Of a stretch of 54,065 nt of DNA, positions 17,489 through 24,804 are shown in pieces. Source of the stretch: JACVCS01 sp038328575 (GTDB lineage Bacteria; Planctomycetota; Phycisphaerae; Phycisphaerales; UBA1924); contig JBBQMD010000014.1 in the NCBI GenBank assembly GCA_038328575.1, forward strand, positions 1-54,065. Direction: 5' to 3'. Position numbers and translations under genes: made by a program. Each line of letters starts with the position of its first letter. Position 1 is the stretch's first letter. Below the pieces are notes generated by a model, which did not search any database, was not told where the DNA came from, and saw only the letters and a program-made list of their open reading frames with translations.

Positions 17489-18106
17489 ATGCGATTCTCT
17501 CATCGGCAACTCGCGGTAGTGGTGCTGGTTGCGACGCTGTGCGGCGCGGGCGGGTGGGTGCTGCGATTCAGCGTGCGCGACAACGTGATGCCCCGGAACT
17601 ACGGCGTGGTGGATGAGGGGCACGTCTTTCGCGCCGGGCGCTTGACGCCCGCGGCGACCGAGACGCTGGTCAAGCGGCACGGGATCAAGACCATCGTGGA
17701 CCTCGGCGCGTACGAGGGAATCCCGGATGATGAGCGTCTCGCGGAGCGCACGGCCCTGGCGCTGGGTGTCACGCGCCATGTGTTTACGCTGGATGGCGAC
17801 GGCACCGGGCACCCGATGGGGTATGTCGAGGCGTTGCGGCTGATTGCGGACCCGGCGAATCAGCCGGTGTTGATCCATTGCGCGGCCGGGGCGCAGCGGA
17901 CGACGGTGTGCGTGATGCTGTACGAGAAGATCGTGCACAACGTGGAGCTGGAGGAGACGCTGAAGGTGTCGATGGAGCACAAGCACGACCCGAAGAAGAA
18001 TCCGAAGTTGTGGCCATATGTAGAGAAGTGGGCGGCGGAGATCGAGCGGGCGTATCGGGGGGGCGGGGTGATCGATGCGCCGGAGTTTCGGGCCTTTCGG
18101 CCGTGA
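17489..18106 (+). CDS. Exported dual-specificity/tyrosine phosphatase-like protein
   Basis: The 205-residue product has an uncleaved-looking N-terminal hydrophobic segment (about 8-25). A PTP/DSP-type domain follows: VFRAGRLTPAATETL early, an IKTIVDLGAYEGIPDDE strand, and the phosphate-binding loop HCAAGAQRT with C131 and R137 (CX5R). An aspartate general acid may lie in LDGDGTGHP (102-104). Such proteins hydrolyse phosphate esters through a cysteinyl phosphate; this one should act outside the cytoplasm. After its TGA (18104-18106) the same frame stays open and encodes a dockerin-like tail until 18241, described separately. Divergent from the gene at 16686-17378. Confidence 0.85.
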   Translation: MRFSHRQLAVVVLVATLCGAGGWVLRFSVRDNVMPRNYGVVDEGHVFRAGRLTPAATETLVKRHGIKTIVDLGAYEGIPDDERLAERTALALGVTRHVFTLDGDGTGHPMGYVEALRLIADPANQPVLIHCAAGAQRTTVCVMLYEKIVHNVELEETLKVSMEHKHDPKKNPKLWPYVEKWAAEIERAYRGGGVIDAPEFRAFRP

Positions 18107-18130
18107 GACTTTGCAGGGTGGGGCGGGACG

Positions 18131-18241
18131 GATGGAACGCCGCTGTCGCCGGTTGGTGTTGCTGGCGGGGTGAACAACGGCGTGAGCGAGGGCGATTACA
18201 ACCCAGTTTTCAGCGTGTTGTTTGACGGGTGTTTGTTCTAA
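18131..18241 (+). pseudogene. Orphan dockerin-like C-terminal tail
   Basis: Thirty-six codons plus TAA encode a half-domain with GVAGGVNNGVSEGDYN and FDGCLF, closely matching the two C-terminal repeats of the propeller at 21415-23286 (GVAGGVNNGVTEGDYN and FDGCSL). It has no start codon, but is in the same frame as the phosphatase and separated from its TGA by eight sense codons. Most likely it is the severed tail of the phosphatase or a duplicated fragment; readthrough of the TGA would join them. The sequence after its stop is also homologous to that after the propeller gene. Confidence 0.7.
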
Positions 18242-18288
18242 AGGCAGAGTGCGGAGCGATGAGGGATGAGTGCTGAGCGTCGGCAATT

Positions 18289-18350
18289 GGGATGCGTCGG
18301 CAGTCGGGATTCGGCAATCGGGATGCGTCGGCAGTCGGGGTTCGGCAATC
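18289..18350. repeat. 31-bp direct repeat, two units
   Basis: The units 18289-18319 and 18320-18350 are identical except for one A/G difference. They contain GATGCGTCGGCAGTCGGG and TTCGGCAATC. The second unit runs into the left arm of the 23-bp inverted repeat. Confidence 0.75.
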
Positions 18351-18439
18351 GGCAATCGTGGAAAGCCAAAGACAAGACCCCGGCGCGCCATGCGACGGGG
18401 TCTTTGCATTGTGGTCTTCCACGATTGCCGATTGCCGAA
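18341..18439. repeat. 23-bp perfect inverted repeat around a terminator
   Basis: Left arm 18341-18363 and right arm 18417-18439 are exact reverse complements, each made of GGCAATCG-type octamers. The 53-nt interior contains the hairpin terminator. It is not an IS end, since no transposase fits between the arms. It may give one large bidirectional terminator between the convergent genes. Confidence 0.75.
18374..18404 (+). terminator. Rho-independent-type terminator
   Basis: AAGACCCCG (18374-18382) pairs with CGGGGTCTT (18396-18404), followed by TTGC. The same GACCCCGGCGCGC start is present in the terminator after the propeller gene at 23406. Confidence 0.7.
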
Positions 18440-18463
18440 TCCCGATTGCCGATTTTCACCTTT

Positions 18464-19921
18464 TCACCCTTCCGTCGGTTTCGGTGCAAAGACCAGCGCG
18501 CCGTAGGTGGTGAGCAGGTCGGGGCGGGTGGAGAGAAGTTCGAAGGCGGGGAACTGGGCCAGGCCGATAGCGCGTTTGCAGAGGTCGGACCAGGCGCCGG
18601 CCTCTTGGGCGGTGGCGGGGGGCGGAGCATCGGCGGTGGATTTCAGGAGCGCGAGGAGTTGTTCGCGGGCCCCAGCGCGATCGGGGTTGGTGCTCGGGGC
18701 GGTTTGTGGCGTCAGGCGTGCGAGTTCGTTGATCTCGGCGCGGGCGATGGTGCGCCAGTCGATGCCCAGGGGTTCGAGGATGCTGACGGTGCCGAGAGTC
18801 TGCAGGGCGCGCTGGGCGGAGCTGGAGAGCTGGTCCTCAGGAAGGGCCAGGACGGGGCGGATCTCGTTGAGCGCGTCGGTGGCGTTCAGGAACACGCAGT
18901 TGAGGGCCAGCCGCTTGAGGGCGACGTGGGGCACGCCGTAGTTGAGCGCGGCACGAAGGGTCTGTGCGCCCGCAGCGACGAACATGACCATGGGCGAGTA
19001 GCGCGTGGGGAAGAAGCGTGCGAGGTCGGCCTCGAGCATGGCGATCACGTCGGCGTGGTGGCGGTCGGGCGCGACGTGACCGAACCAGAGCGAGGCGCTG
19101 GAGACGCCGAGCTCGCCGGTGCCGGTGGCGCCGGCTGGGTCCATGTGCGAGAGGTCGATCGTGACGTTGATGAAGAGCGGGCTGGTCTCGTGCGGGGCGA
19201 GGTAGACAAACTGCATCGTCGGCGCGGCGGCGTAGTAGAGCGCGTCGCGGAACGAGAGGGTGACGTTCAGAGGCTCGACGTAGGATCCGTCTTTGGCTTC
19301 ACGGGGGAGGCTGAGGGCGAGGGTGCCGCGCTCGATGTCAGATTGGAGCCAGCGGGTGGCGAGGCCTTGAGGGCGTTTGTGCTCGGCGACCAGGGCGTTG
19401 TTCCACTCGCTGCGAATGGAGACAAAGGCGAGCTTGCCGTGTTTGCCGGCGTCGGCGGCGCGGGTGTGCTTGATGACGTCGCGGAGGATGGAGACCAGCG
19501 CTTCGGTGACGGCGAGGCGCGCGTCGGCGGCGTTGCGCTGGCGGGCGTGGAAATCAACGCGGATGTTGAGGCTGATCTCGGCGTCGGGGCTGGAGAAGAG
19601 TTTGGGGGCGACGGAGTTGCCAAAGAGGCCGAGGCCGAAGCGCACGCGGGCGCCGGTGATCGGGCGGCGGGTGGCGCTATGGAACGCCTCGGCTAGCGCG
19701 AGCATGGGCTCGCGATAGCGCTGCATGCTGGCGTCGGCGACCTGGGCCAGGCCCGGGTGCGCGAAGCAGCCGGTATCTTCCAGCGGCTCGACGCGGTACG
19801 GCTCTTTGCCGACCAGCGACGTGCCGGGGATGGTGATCTGTTGCGGCTGCGGTGGGTTGCCGGCGACGGCGGGCGGTTGCGAGGCAGCGGAGTCAGCGGA
19901 CGGCGAGGGATCGGTGGTCAT
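18464..19921 (-). CDS. Unrecognised protein
   Basis: This is a 485-residue cytosolic-looking protein with no signal peptide or membrane segment. The first 50 residues are Pro/Ala-rich. The rest is a mixed alpha/beta sequence with well-formed strands (ISLNIRVDFHARQRNAADARLAV, LFINVTIDLSHMDP) and no catalytic motif I recognise. Codon use is normal for the window, and the 99-nt gap to the upstream minus-strand gene at 20021 suggests co-transcription. Both may belong to a lineage-restricted pair. Start at the ATG 19921 gives the only sensible N-terminus. Confidence 0.7.
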   Translation of the reverse strand: MTTDPSPSADSAASQPPAVAGNPPQPQQITIPGTSLVGKEPYRVEPLEDTGCFAHPGLAQVADASMQRYREPMLALAEAFHSATRRPITGARVRFGLGLFGNSVAPKLFSSPDAEISLNIRVDFHARQRNAADARLAVTEALVSILRDVIKHTRAADAGKHGKLAFVSIRSEWNNALVAEHKRPQGLATRWLQSDIERGTLALSLPREAKDGSYVEPLNVTLSFRDALYYAAAPTMQFVYLAPHETSPLFINVTIDLSHMDPAGATGTGELGVSSASLWFGHVAPDRHHADVIAMLEADLARFFPTRYSPMVMFVAAGAQTLRAALNYGVPHVALKRLALNCVFLNATDALNEIRPVLALPEDQLSSSAQRALQTLGTVSILEPLGIDWRTIARAEINELARLTPQTAPSTNPDRAGAREQLLALLKSTADAPPPATAQEAGAWSDLCKRAIGLAQFPAFELLSTRPDLLTTYGALVFAPKPTEG

Positions 19922-20020
19922 GGGGCGATCATTGGCCTGGGCGGGCGGCGGGGGATCGGGAAGGTGCAGAGTTGTGGGAGGGCGGTGGGGGCAGTGGGCG
20001 GGGGAGAGCCCGGGCGACGG

Positions 20021-21232
20021 TCAGGCGGGGTTGCAGATAAAGCGGATGGTCTGCTGTGTGCCCCAGATGGGCATGGCGGATTCGAGGCGATAGTGGCGGA
20101 ACTGGGCGGGATTCCAGCCGGTGGAATCAAAGAGAATATGGGCCGCTTCGGCGTGGCGATCGGCGTGCGGCCAAGCGGCGTCGATCAGGCCTTTCGAGAG
20201 CTCGGGGACCGGCGCGCTGTCGATGAGATGGTCGTACCAGCGCTCGGCGAGTTCGCCGAGTATCGGGCCTTCGACGCCGATGTAGCTTTCGTATGCGCGG
20301 GGCTCGCGCTGGATGCCCAGGTCCTCGTGGACGTAGACATCGATGACCGACCAGCGGGCCGGGACGCGCGCAACGAGCGAGATATCGTGCGTGCGATCGG
20401 AGTGGCTGGGGAGCTGCACGGCTTGGCGGGAGCCGATGTAGACGGTGAGGGGCTGGTCGGGATCGGCGGCGGGGTCGATGAGCAGGGACGTGAGCGGGCC
20501 GGCGCCGGAGGCGGTGACAACGGGGAGCGGGTCTGAGCTGAGCAGGCCGATGACGCTGGAGGGGCTGGGGCCGTGGGTGGGGTCGCGCTCAAGGGTTGAG
20601 CTGCGGTGGCGTTGCTTGTCGGGGCTGATGTTGCGTGAGAGGACGACGGGCAGGTGCCCGCTGGTGCGGCGCAGCGAGACGAGGCCCTGGATCGCGGCGG
20701 CGTCGAGCGATTGCAGCTCGGCCCGATGGCGCACGGCGTAGGTGAGCGAGACTGCGTGGGCGCTGGTGCCCGTCAGCGCGCTCATCGCGTCAAACATGAG
20801 CGAGCGGGGCGTCGCGATGGTGGGGCGATTGATGTTGGCGTTTTCGGATTCGACAGACGCCTGAGCGGGGAACTGGCGCGCGAGCATTGTGGTGATGCGG
20901 ACGAGTTTGCTCTGGCTGCCGCCGGCGAGGCCGACGCACTCTTCGTAGGTGTTGGCGGCGGCCAGGGCGCGGGCGACGCGCGAGCGATCAACGCCGCAGC
21001 GCCCCAGGGCGCGAACGACGGCGCGAAAGCCGTCTACGCCGGGCAGGAGGGCGAAGACTTGGACGGGCTCGTCAAAGTGGGTGTCGGCGGCGAGGAAGCG
21101 TGAGCAGAGGGAACGATCGACCTTGAGCCAGCGGGCCAGGCGTGAGGCGGTGCGGTGTTGCGGGGGGATCTGGGAGGCGATGGCCCGAATTTCGGCGCAG
21201 AGGCGGGCGGCGGCTCGCCGGTAGCCCCGCAT
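20021..21232 (-). CDS. Unrecognised protein with N-terminal helix-turn-helix
   Basis: The 403-residue product starts with a basic helical region that fits a phage-repressor-like HTH (TASRLARWLKVDRSLCSRFLAA, about 28-49). The remaining 350 residues have no family I know. Fragments such as DISLVARVPARWSVIDVYVHEDLG look like beta-strand repeats of a ligand-binding domain. A transcription regulator sensing a ligand is possible but unproven. The ATG at 21232 is chosen over 21319, which would add a Pro/Ala-rich extension. It is divergent from the propeller gene, and a 6-bp inverted repeat (AAGATT/AATCTT, 21285-21307) in the shared spacer could be its operator. Confidence 0.7.
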   Translation of the reverse strand: MRGYRRAAARLCAEIRAIASQIPPQHRTASRLARWLKVDRSLCSRFLAADTHFDEPVQVFALLPGVDGFRAVVRALGRCGVDRSRVARALAAANTYEECVGLAGGSQSKLVRITTMLARQFPAQASVESENANINRPTIATPRSLMFDAMSALTGTSAHAVSLTYAVRHRAELQSLDAAAIQGLVSLRRTSGHLPVVLSRNISPDKQRHRSSTLERDPTHGPSPSSVIGLLSSDPLPVVTASGAGPLTSLLIDPAADPDQPLTVYIGSRQAVQLPSHSDRTHDISLVARVPARWSVIDVYVHEDLGIQREPRAYESYIGVEGPILGELAERWYDHLIDSAPVPELSKGLIDAAWPHADRHAEAAHILFDSTGWNPAQFRHYRLESAMPIWGTQQTIRFICNPA

Positions 21233-21305
21233 AGCCGCGGCGGGGGGTGTTGAGCGAGCTGCGGTAGATGCTGGGGGCACGAAAAAGATTCTACACGGAA
21301 TAATC

Positions 21306-21333
21306 TTGCGGTCCAGCAAAGTGGCGGTAGACT
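21306..21333 (+). promoter_or_regulatory. Candidate sigma-70-type promoter for propeller gene
   Basis: TTGCGG (21306-21311) and TAGACT (21328-21333) are separated by 16 nt and lie about 80 nt before the ATG at 21415. An AAGATT...AATCTT inverted repeat overlaps the -35 side. The match is partial. Confidence 0.35.
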
Positions 21334-21414
21334 TTGCTCAGATCAATCTCAGATCATCCTGGTGGCGCGGGCGTCCTCGTCGTGATGCCCAGCCCCCGGG
21401 CGGAGGCCCGAGCC

Positions 21415-23286
21415 ATGAAGTGTCGCCACCAGTCTGCCCGTCCTGTTGTCGGAACCTGTCACGCGGCGCTCGCGCTGTTTGCGCTTGCGGGCTTTGCGGC
21501 GCTGCCCAGCGGGGCGAACGCCGGAACGCCGGTCCTTTTCGAACAGATCGTCAATCAACCCTTTGGCGTCGGCATGGTCGAGCCCACGATCTCTGCGGAC
21601 GGGCGGCGTGTCGCGTTCCGCACGACGGCGAACCTGACGGGCCAGAACGCCGATCGCAGCATCGAGGTCTTCATGTATGACCGCGACACGCTGCTCATGA
21701 AGCAGATTACCAGCACGCCCGGCGGCAGCGGCACCTCGATCACGCTCCCGATGATCACCCCCGATGGGACCAAGGTTACCTGCGTCAGTTTGTGGAACTT
21801 CCTCACCGGCACCCCGGGCGGGACATTCCAGCTCTGGGAAGTGGACGTGGCCACCGGCGCGTACCGCCAGATCACGAATCACCCGGCGAGCACGCCGGTG
21901 TTTGAGCCGCGCATGAGCGGCGACGGGCGCTACTTCGTGTATCTCGGTCGCATCAATCCGACGGGCGAGAACTCCAACGGCAGCCTCGAAGTCTTCCGGG
22001 TTGATCGCGTCAGCGGCGCAACCATCCAGATCTCTGACAACGTCAGCACCAGCGCCACGTTCCAGCCCGACATCAACGGCGACGGCAGCGTGATCGTCTG
22101 GGCTGATCGCGCCAACTACGACGGCACCAACACCAACGGGAACCAGGAACTGTGGAAGTGGACGGACAACGGCGACGGCACGACCACCCGCGTCTCGATC
22201 ACCAACACGACCGCTGCGCAGGCCGCGGAGAACCCCAAGGTCGACTCCTCGGGCCGGTACGTCTCCTTCTCTTCGCTGCTGGACTTCAGCGGCGGAACTG
22301 CGACGGGTCGTAAGTTCTTCATCGTGGACACGCAAACCAACGTGATCCGCAACCTCACCAGCACCGGCGTCGGCAATTCGGGTTTCGACGTGCCGGACAC
22401 CGAGATCTCCCCCGACGGCAACTGGGTCTACTTTGAGTCCAACCGCGACCTCGTCACCGGCAGCAACCTTGACGGCAATCGCGAGCTCTTTGCGTACAAC
22501 GTTCAGAGCCAGACCCTGTCGCAGCTCACCGCCACCACCGGCGGCGTCTCGATCTCCGGCTTTTCCGATGACGCCACGCGCCGCTATGTCGAGATCGCCG
22601 GCAGCAACGGGAACATCGTGTATCGCTCGGATCGTCTGCTGGACCCGACGGTCGTCAACGACGGCGCGAACATCGACCTCTTTGTCGGCGCGTGCGCCTT
22701 CGCGCAAGTGACCGCCACGTCGGCAAACCTTGACAGCGGCGGCACGCTTGACCTGTCGGCCAATGTGCGGATCAGCGCGGCGTCCACCTTCCAGTGGCTG
22801 AAGGATGGCGTTGCGATCGCCGACGGAGCCGCGGGCGCTTCTGTTGGCGGCGGGACCGTGAGCGGCGCAAGCGGCGCGATCGCGGCCAACGGCAGCGTCG
22901 GCCTGACCATCAGCGCCGTCGCGGCGTCCGACGCTGGCAACTTCACCATCCGCATCTCCGGCCCCTGCGGCGACGACATCGGCAATCGCATCACTCTGGC
23001 GGTGAACCCGCCGGCGCCGGCGCGCTGCAACCCCGCGGATATCGCGTATGACGACGGCAACCCGTTGCCCCCGGTGGGCGTCGCGGGCGGCGTGAACAAC
23101 GGCGTGACCGAGGGCGATTACAACCTGTTCTTCGGCCAGTTCTTTGACGCGGGCGCTGCGTGTGATATCGCCAACGACGATGGCTCGCCGCTGCCGCCGT
23201 TCGGTGCGCTGGCAACGAACAACGGCGTGACCGAGGGTGATTACAACCTGTTCTTCAGCATCTTCTTCGACGGCTGCTCGCTGTAA
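21415..23286 (+). CDS. Secreted TolB-type beta-propeller with Ig-like domain and dockerin-like tail
   Basis: The 623-residue protein has a signal peptide (about 1-35, ending ANA before GTP). It then has repeated propeller blades with the WD40/TolB-like pattern (EPTISADGRRVAFRT, MITPDGTKVTCVS, RMSGDGRYFVYLG, DINGDGSVIVWAD, TEISPDGNWVYFES). An Ig-like domain follows (about 440-540, FQWLKDGVAIADGA...VAASDAGNFTIRISGPCGDD). The C-terminus is two repeats of a CxxAD/CDIA...DDGxPLPP...NNGVTEGDYNLFF...FF unit, the dockerin-like anchor I recall from Phycisphaerae secreted proteins. GGAGG (21402-21406) 8 nt before the ATG fixes the start. Codons end in C far more than in the neighbours, which may reflect high expression. 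Confidence 0.9.
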   Translation: MKCRHQSARPVVGTCHAALALFALAGFAALPSGANAGTPVLFEQIVNQPFGVGMVEPTISADGRRVAFRTTANLTGQNADRSIEVFMYDRDTLLMKQITSTPGGSGTSITLPMITPDGTKVTCVSLWNFLTGTPGGTFQLWEVDVATGAYRQITNHPASTPVFEPRMSGDGRYFVYLGRINPTGENSNGSLEVFRVDRVSGATIQISDNVSTSATFQPDINGDGSVIVWADRANYDGTNTNGNQELWKWTDNGDGTTTRVSITNTTAAQAAENPKVDSSGRYVSFSSLLDFSGGTATGRKFFIVDTQTNVIRNLTSTGVGNSGFDVPDTEISPDGNWVYFESNRDLVTGSNLDGNRELFAYNVQSQTLSQLTATTGGVSISGFSDDATRRYVEIAGSNGNIVYRSDRLLDPTVVNDGANIDLFVGACAFAQVTATSANLDSGGTLDLSANVRISAASTFQWLKDGVAIADGAAGASVGGGTVSGASGAIAANGSVGLTISAVAASDAGNFTIRISGPCGDDIGNRITLAVNPPAPARCNPADIAYDDGNPLPPVGVAGGVNNGVTEGDYNLFFGQFFDAGAACDIANDDGSPLPPFGALATNNGVTEGDYNLFFSIFFDGCSL

Positions 23287-23405
23287 AGGGCAGGAGTGCG
23301 GAGCGATGAGTGCTGAGGGTCGGCAGCCAGCAGCCGGCAATCGGCAATCGGCAGCCGGAAGCTGGCAATCGGCAATCGCGAAGAGGCAGGAGGCATAAGA
23401 CATGA
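23287..23405. repeat. Post-stop spacer with GGCAATCG octamers
   Basis: After the stop comes a segment with AGTGCGGAGCGATGAG and GTGCTGAG also found after the orphan tail at 18241, then several GGCAATCG octamers. Together with the following terminator it forms a 3' module shared between the two loci. Confidence 0.6.
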
Positions 23406-23441
23406 GACCCCGGCGCGCTGGAGTGCCGGGGTCTTTGTTTT
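23406..23441 (+). terminator. Rho-independent terminator after propeller gene
   Basis: GACCCCGGC (23406-23414) pairs perfectly with GCCGGGGTC (23425-23433), followed by TTTGTTTTT. This is the best canonical terminator in the window. Confidence 0.9.
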
Positions 23442-23465
23442 TGGGCCGCGGGTCTGGGCGGTCGG

Positions 23466-23471
23466 TATCAT
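23466..23471 (+). promoter_or_regulatory. TATCAT -10-like box, leaderless start at 23479
   Basis: TATCAT ends 7 nt before the ATG; no ribosome site is visible. It follows a terminator, so the next gene needs its own promoter. Confidence 0.5.
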
Positions 23472-23478
23472 CGCGACC

Positions 23479-24627
23479 ATGTCCACTGCGATCACCATCG
23501 ACCAGATCGTCAAGAGTTACGGCGGGACCGGCGCGCCGGCGGTGGACGGCGTGTCTTTGAGCATCAAGCCCGGCGAGTTGTTCTTTCTGCTAGGGCCTTC
23601 GGGCTGCGGGAAGACGACGCTGCTGCGGATGATCGCGGGGTTCATCGAGCCGACGGGCGGGCGTGTGCTGTTTGCCACCGGTGATGGCAAGGGCGAGCGC
23701 GACGTGACGCATCTGCCGCCGAACCTGCGCAACACAGGGATGGTGTTTCAGAGCTACGCGCTGTGGCCGCACATGACGGTGGCCAAGAACGTGGCGTTCG
23801 GGCTGGAGGTGCGCAAGGTCGCCCGGGCGGAGATCGAGCGTCGCGTGAAGGAAGCGCTGGAGGTCGTGCAGATGGGGCACCTGGCGGAGCGCCGGCCCAA
23901 CGCGCTCAGCGGCGGGCAGCAGCAGCGCGTGGCGCTGGCGCGGGCGCTGGTGGTTCGGCCCGACGTGCTGCTGCTGGATGAGCCGCTGAGCAACCTTGAT
24001 GCGAAGTTGCGGGTGGAGCTGCGTGGCGAGATCCGGCGGATCTGCAAGGCGGCCGGGATCACGACGGTGTACGTGACGCATGACCAGAAGGAAGCCCTGA
24101 GCATGGCGGACATGGTCGCGATCATGCAGAGCGGCAAGGTCGTGCAACTCGGGCGGCCCGGAGATATGTATCGCGCACCGGCGAACCGGTTTGTCGCTGA
24201 GTTCCTTGGCGAGACGAACTTCATCGAGGGGACGCTGGAGAGCGCGGGGGCTGGCGGCGACGCCAGCGGCGGCGCGGTGATCCGCACGCTGTACGGGCGG
24301 CTGGTGAGCGCGCACAACGCGCCGGCGGGCGTCGGGGTTGGCAGTGGCGTGCTGGTGTCGCTGCGGCCGGAGGCTCTGCGCGTGATCTCGGCGGGCGCGG
24401 ACCAGCAGAACGCGCTGACGGGAACGCTGGCCGAGACGACGTATCTTGGTGAGTTATCACAACTGGTGGTCGAGCTTCGTCCGTTGGGGGGCGAGGTCGC
24501 TGGGAGCGTGGGGCCAGCGCGGGTGAAGGCGGCGGTGTTGAATCCGGGCGTGCGAGATGATTCGCGAACCGGGCGTGCGATTGGTCTGGCGGTTGAGCCG
24601 GAAGACGTGGTGATGGTGCCGCGGTGA
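23479..24627 (+). CDS. ABC transporter ATP-binding protein (FbpC/PotA/UgpC type)
   Basis: The 382-residue ATPase has Walker A GPSGCGKTT (39-47), Q-loop VFQSYALWPHMTV, signature LSGGQQQR, Walker B LLLDEPLSNLD and switch THDQ. A C-terminal TOBE-like domain (about 300-380) is the mark of the iron, polyamine and sugar importer group. Its partners, a substrate-binding protein and two BPD permeases, are not in the window. The downstream ABC-2 permease belongs to another transporter class and a hairpin separates them, so this ATPase probably serves permeases encoded elsewhere. Substrate therefore unassigned. Confidence 0.92.
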   Translation: MSTAITIDQIVKSYGGTGAPAVDGVSLSIKPGELFFLLGPSGCGKTTLLRMIAGFIEPTGGRVLFATGDGKGERDVTHLPPNLRNTGMVFQSYALWPHMTVAKNVAFGLEVRKVARAEIERRVKEALEVVQMGHLAERRPNALSGGQQQRVALARALVVRPDVLLLDEPLSNLDAKLRVELRGEIRRICKAAGITTVYVTHDQKEALSMADMVAIMQSGKVVQLGRPGDMYRAPANRFVAEFLGETNFIEGTLESAGAGGDASGGAVIRTLYGRLVSAHNAPAGVGVGSGVLVSLRPEALRVISAGADQQNALTGTLAETTYLGELSQLVVELRPLGGEVAGSVGPARVKAAVLNPGVRDDSRTGRAIGLAVEPEDVVMVPR

Positions 24628-24632
24628 ATGAA

Positions 24633-24660
24633 AACGACCCGGCGCGGGCGCCGGGGCGTT
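24633..24660 (+). terminator. Hairpin after ABC ATPase gene
   Basis: AACGACCCGGCGC and GCGCCGGGGCGTT form a 13-bp stem with one mismatch, directly after the stop codon. There is no clear T-tract, so termination may be weak. Confidence 0.5.
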
Positions 24661-24791
24661 GGGGGAAGTTTGCGATGTCAGGGCACGCGAGGCGAGTTGA
24701 ACCGGCGGGAATCAGGCCCGACGACGGCGGAGTGCTTCGGGTGTCTGGCGCGAGGGTCAGATGCTTCGAGAGGGCGCTCGATTGCGACCGG

Positions 24792-24797
24792 TACACT
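24792..24797 (+). promoter_or_regulatory. TACACT -10-like box, leaderless start at 24805
   Basis: TACACT ends 7 nt before the ATG at 24805 and no ribosome site is present, which supports independent transcription of the permease. Confidence 0.4.
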
Positions 24798-24804
24798 CTG
24801 GACC

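Larger units (their letters stand above)
18107..18463. other. Spacer with orphan tail, 31-bp repeats, long inverted repeat and terminator
   Basis: Apart from the orphan tail this 357-base spacer holds a two-unit 31-bp direct repeat (18289-18350), a 23-bp perfect inverted repeat (18341-18363 with 18417-18439) and, inside it, a hairpin terminator. It separates convergent genes. Confidence 0.7.

Noticed and set aside
18341..18439. Insertion sequence or MITE ends
   Set aside because: The arms enclose only 53 bases, which contain a terminator. There is no transposase and no target-site duplication that I can see.
21349..23403. 684-codon minus-strand open frame opposite the propeller gene
   Set aside because: It is an antisense shadow rich in Arg, Val and Ala. 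The plus-strand frame has a signal peptide, propeller repeats and dockerin-like tail.
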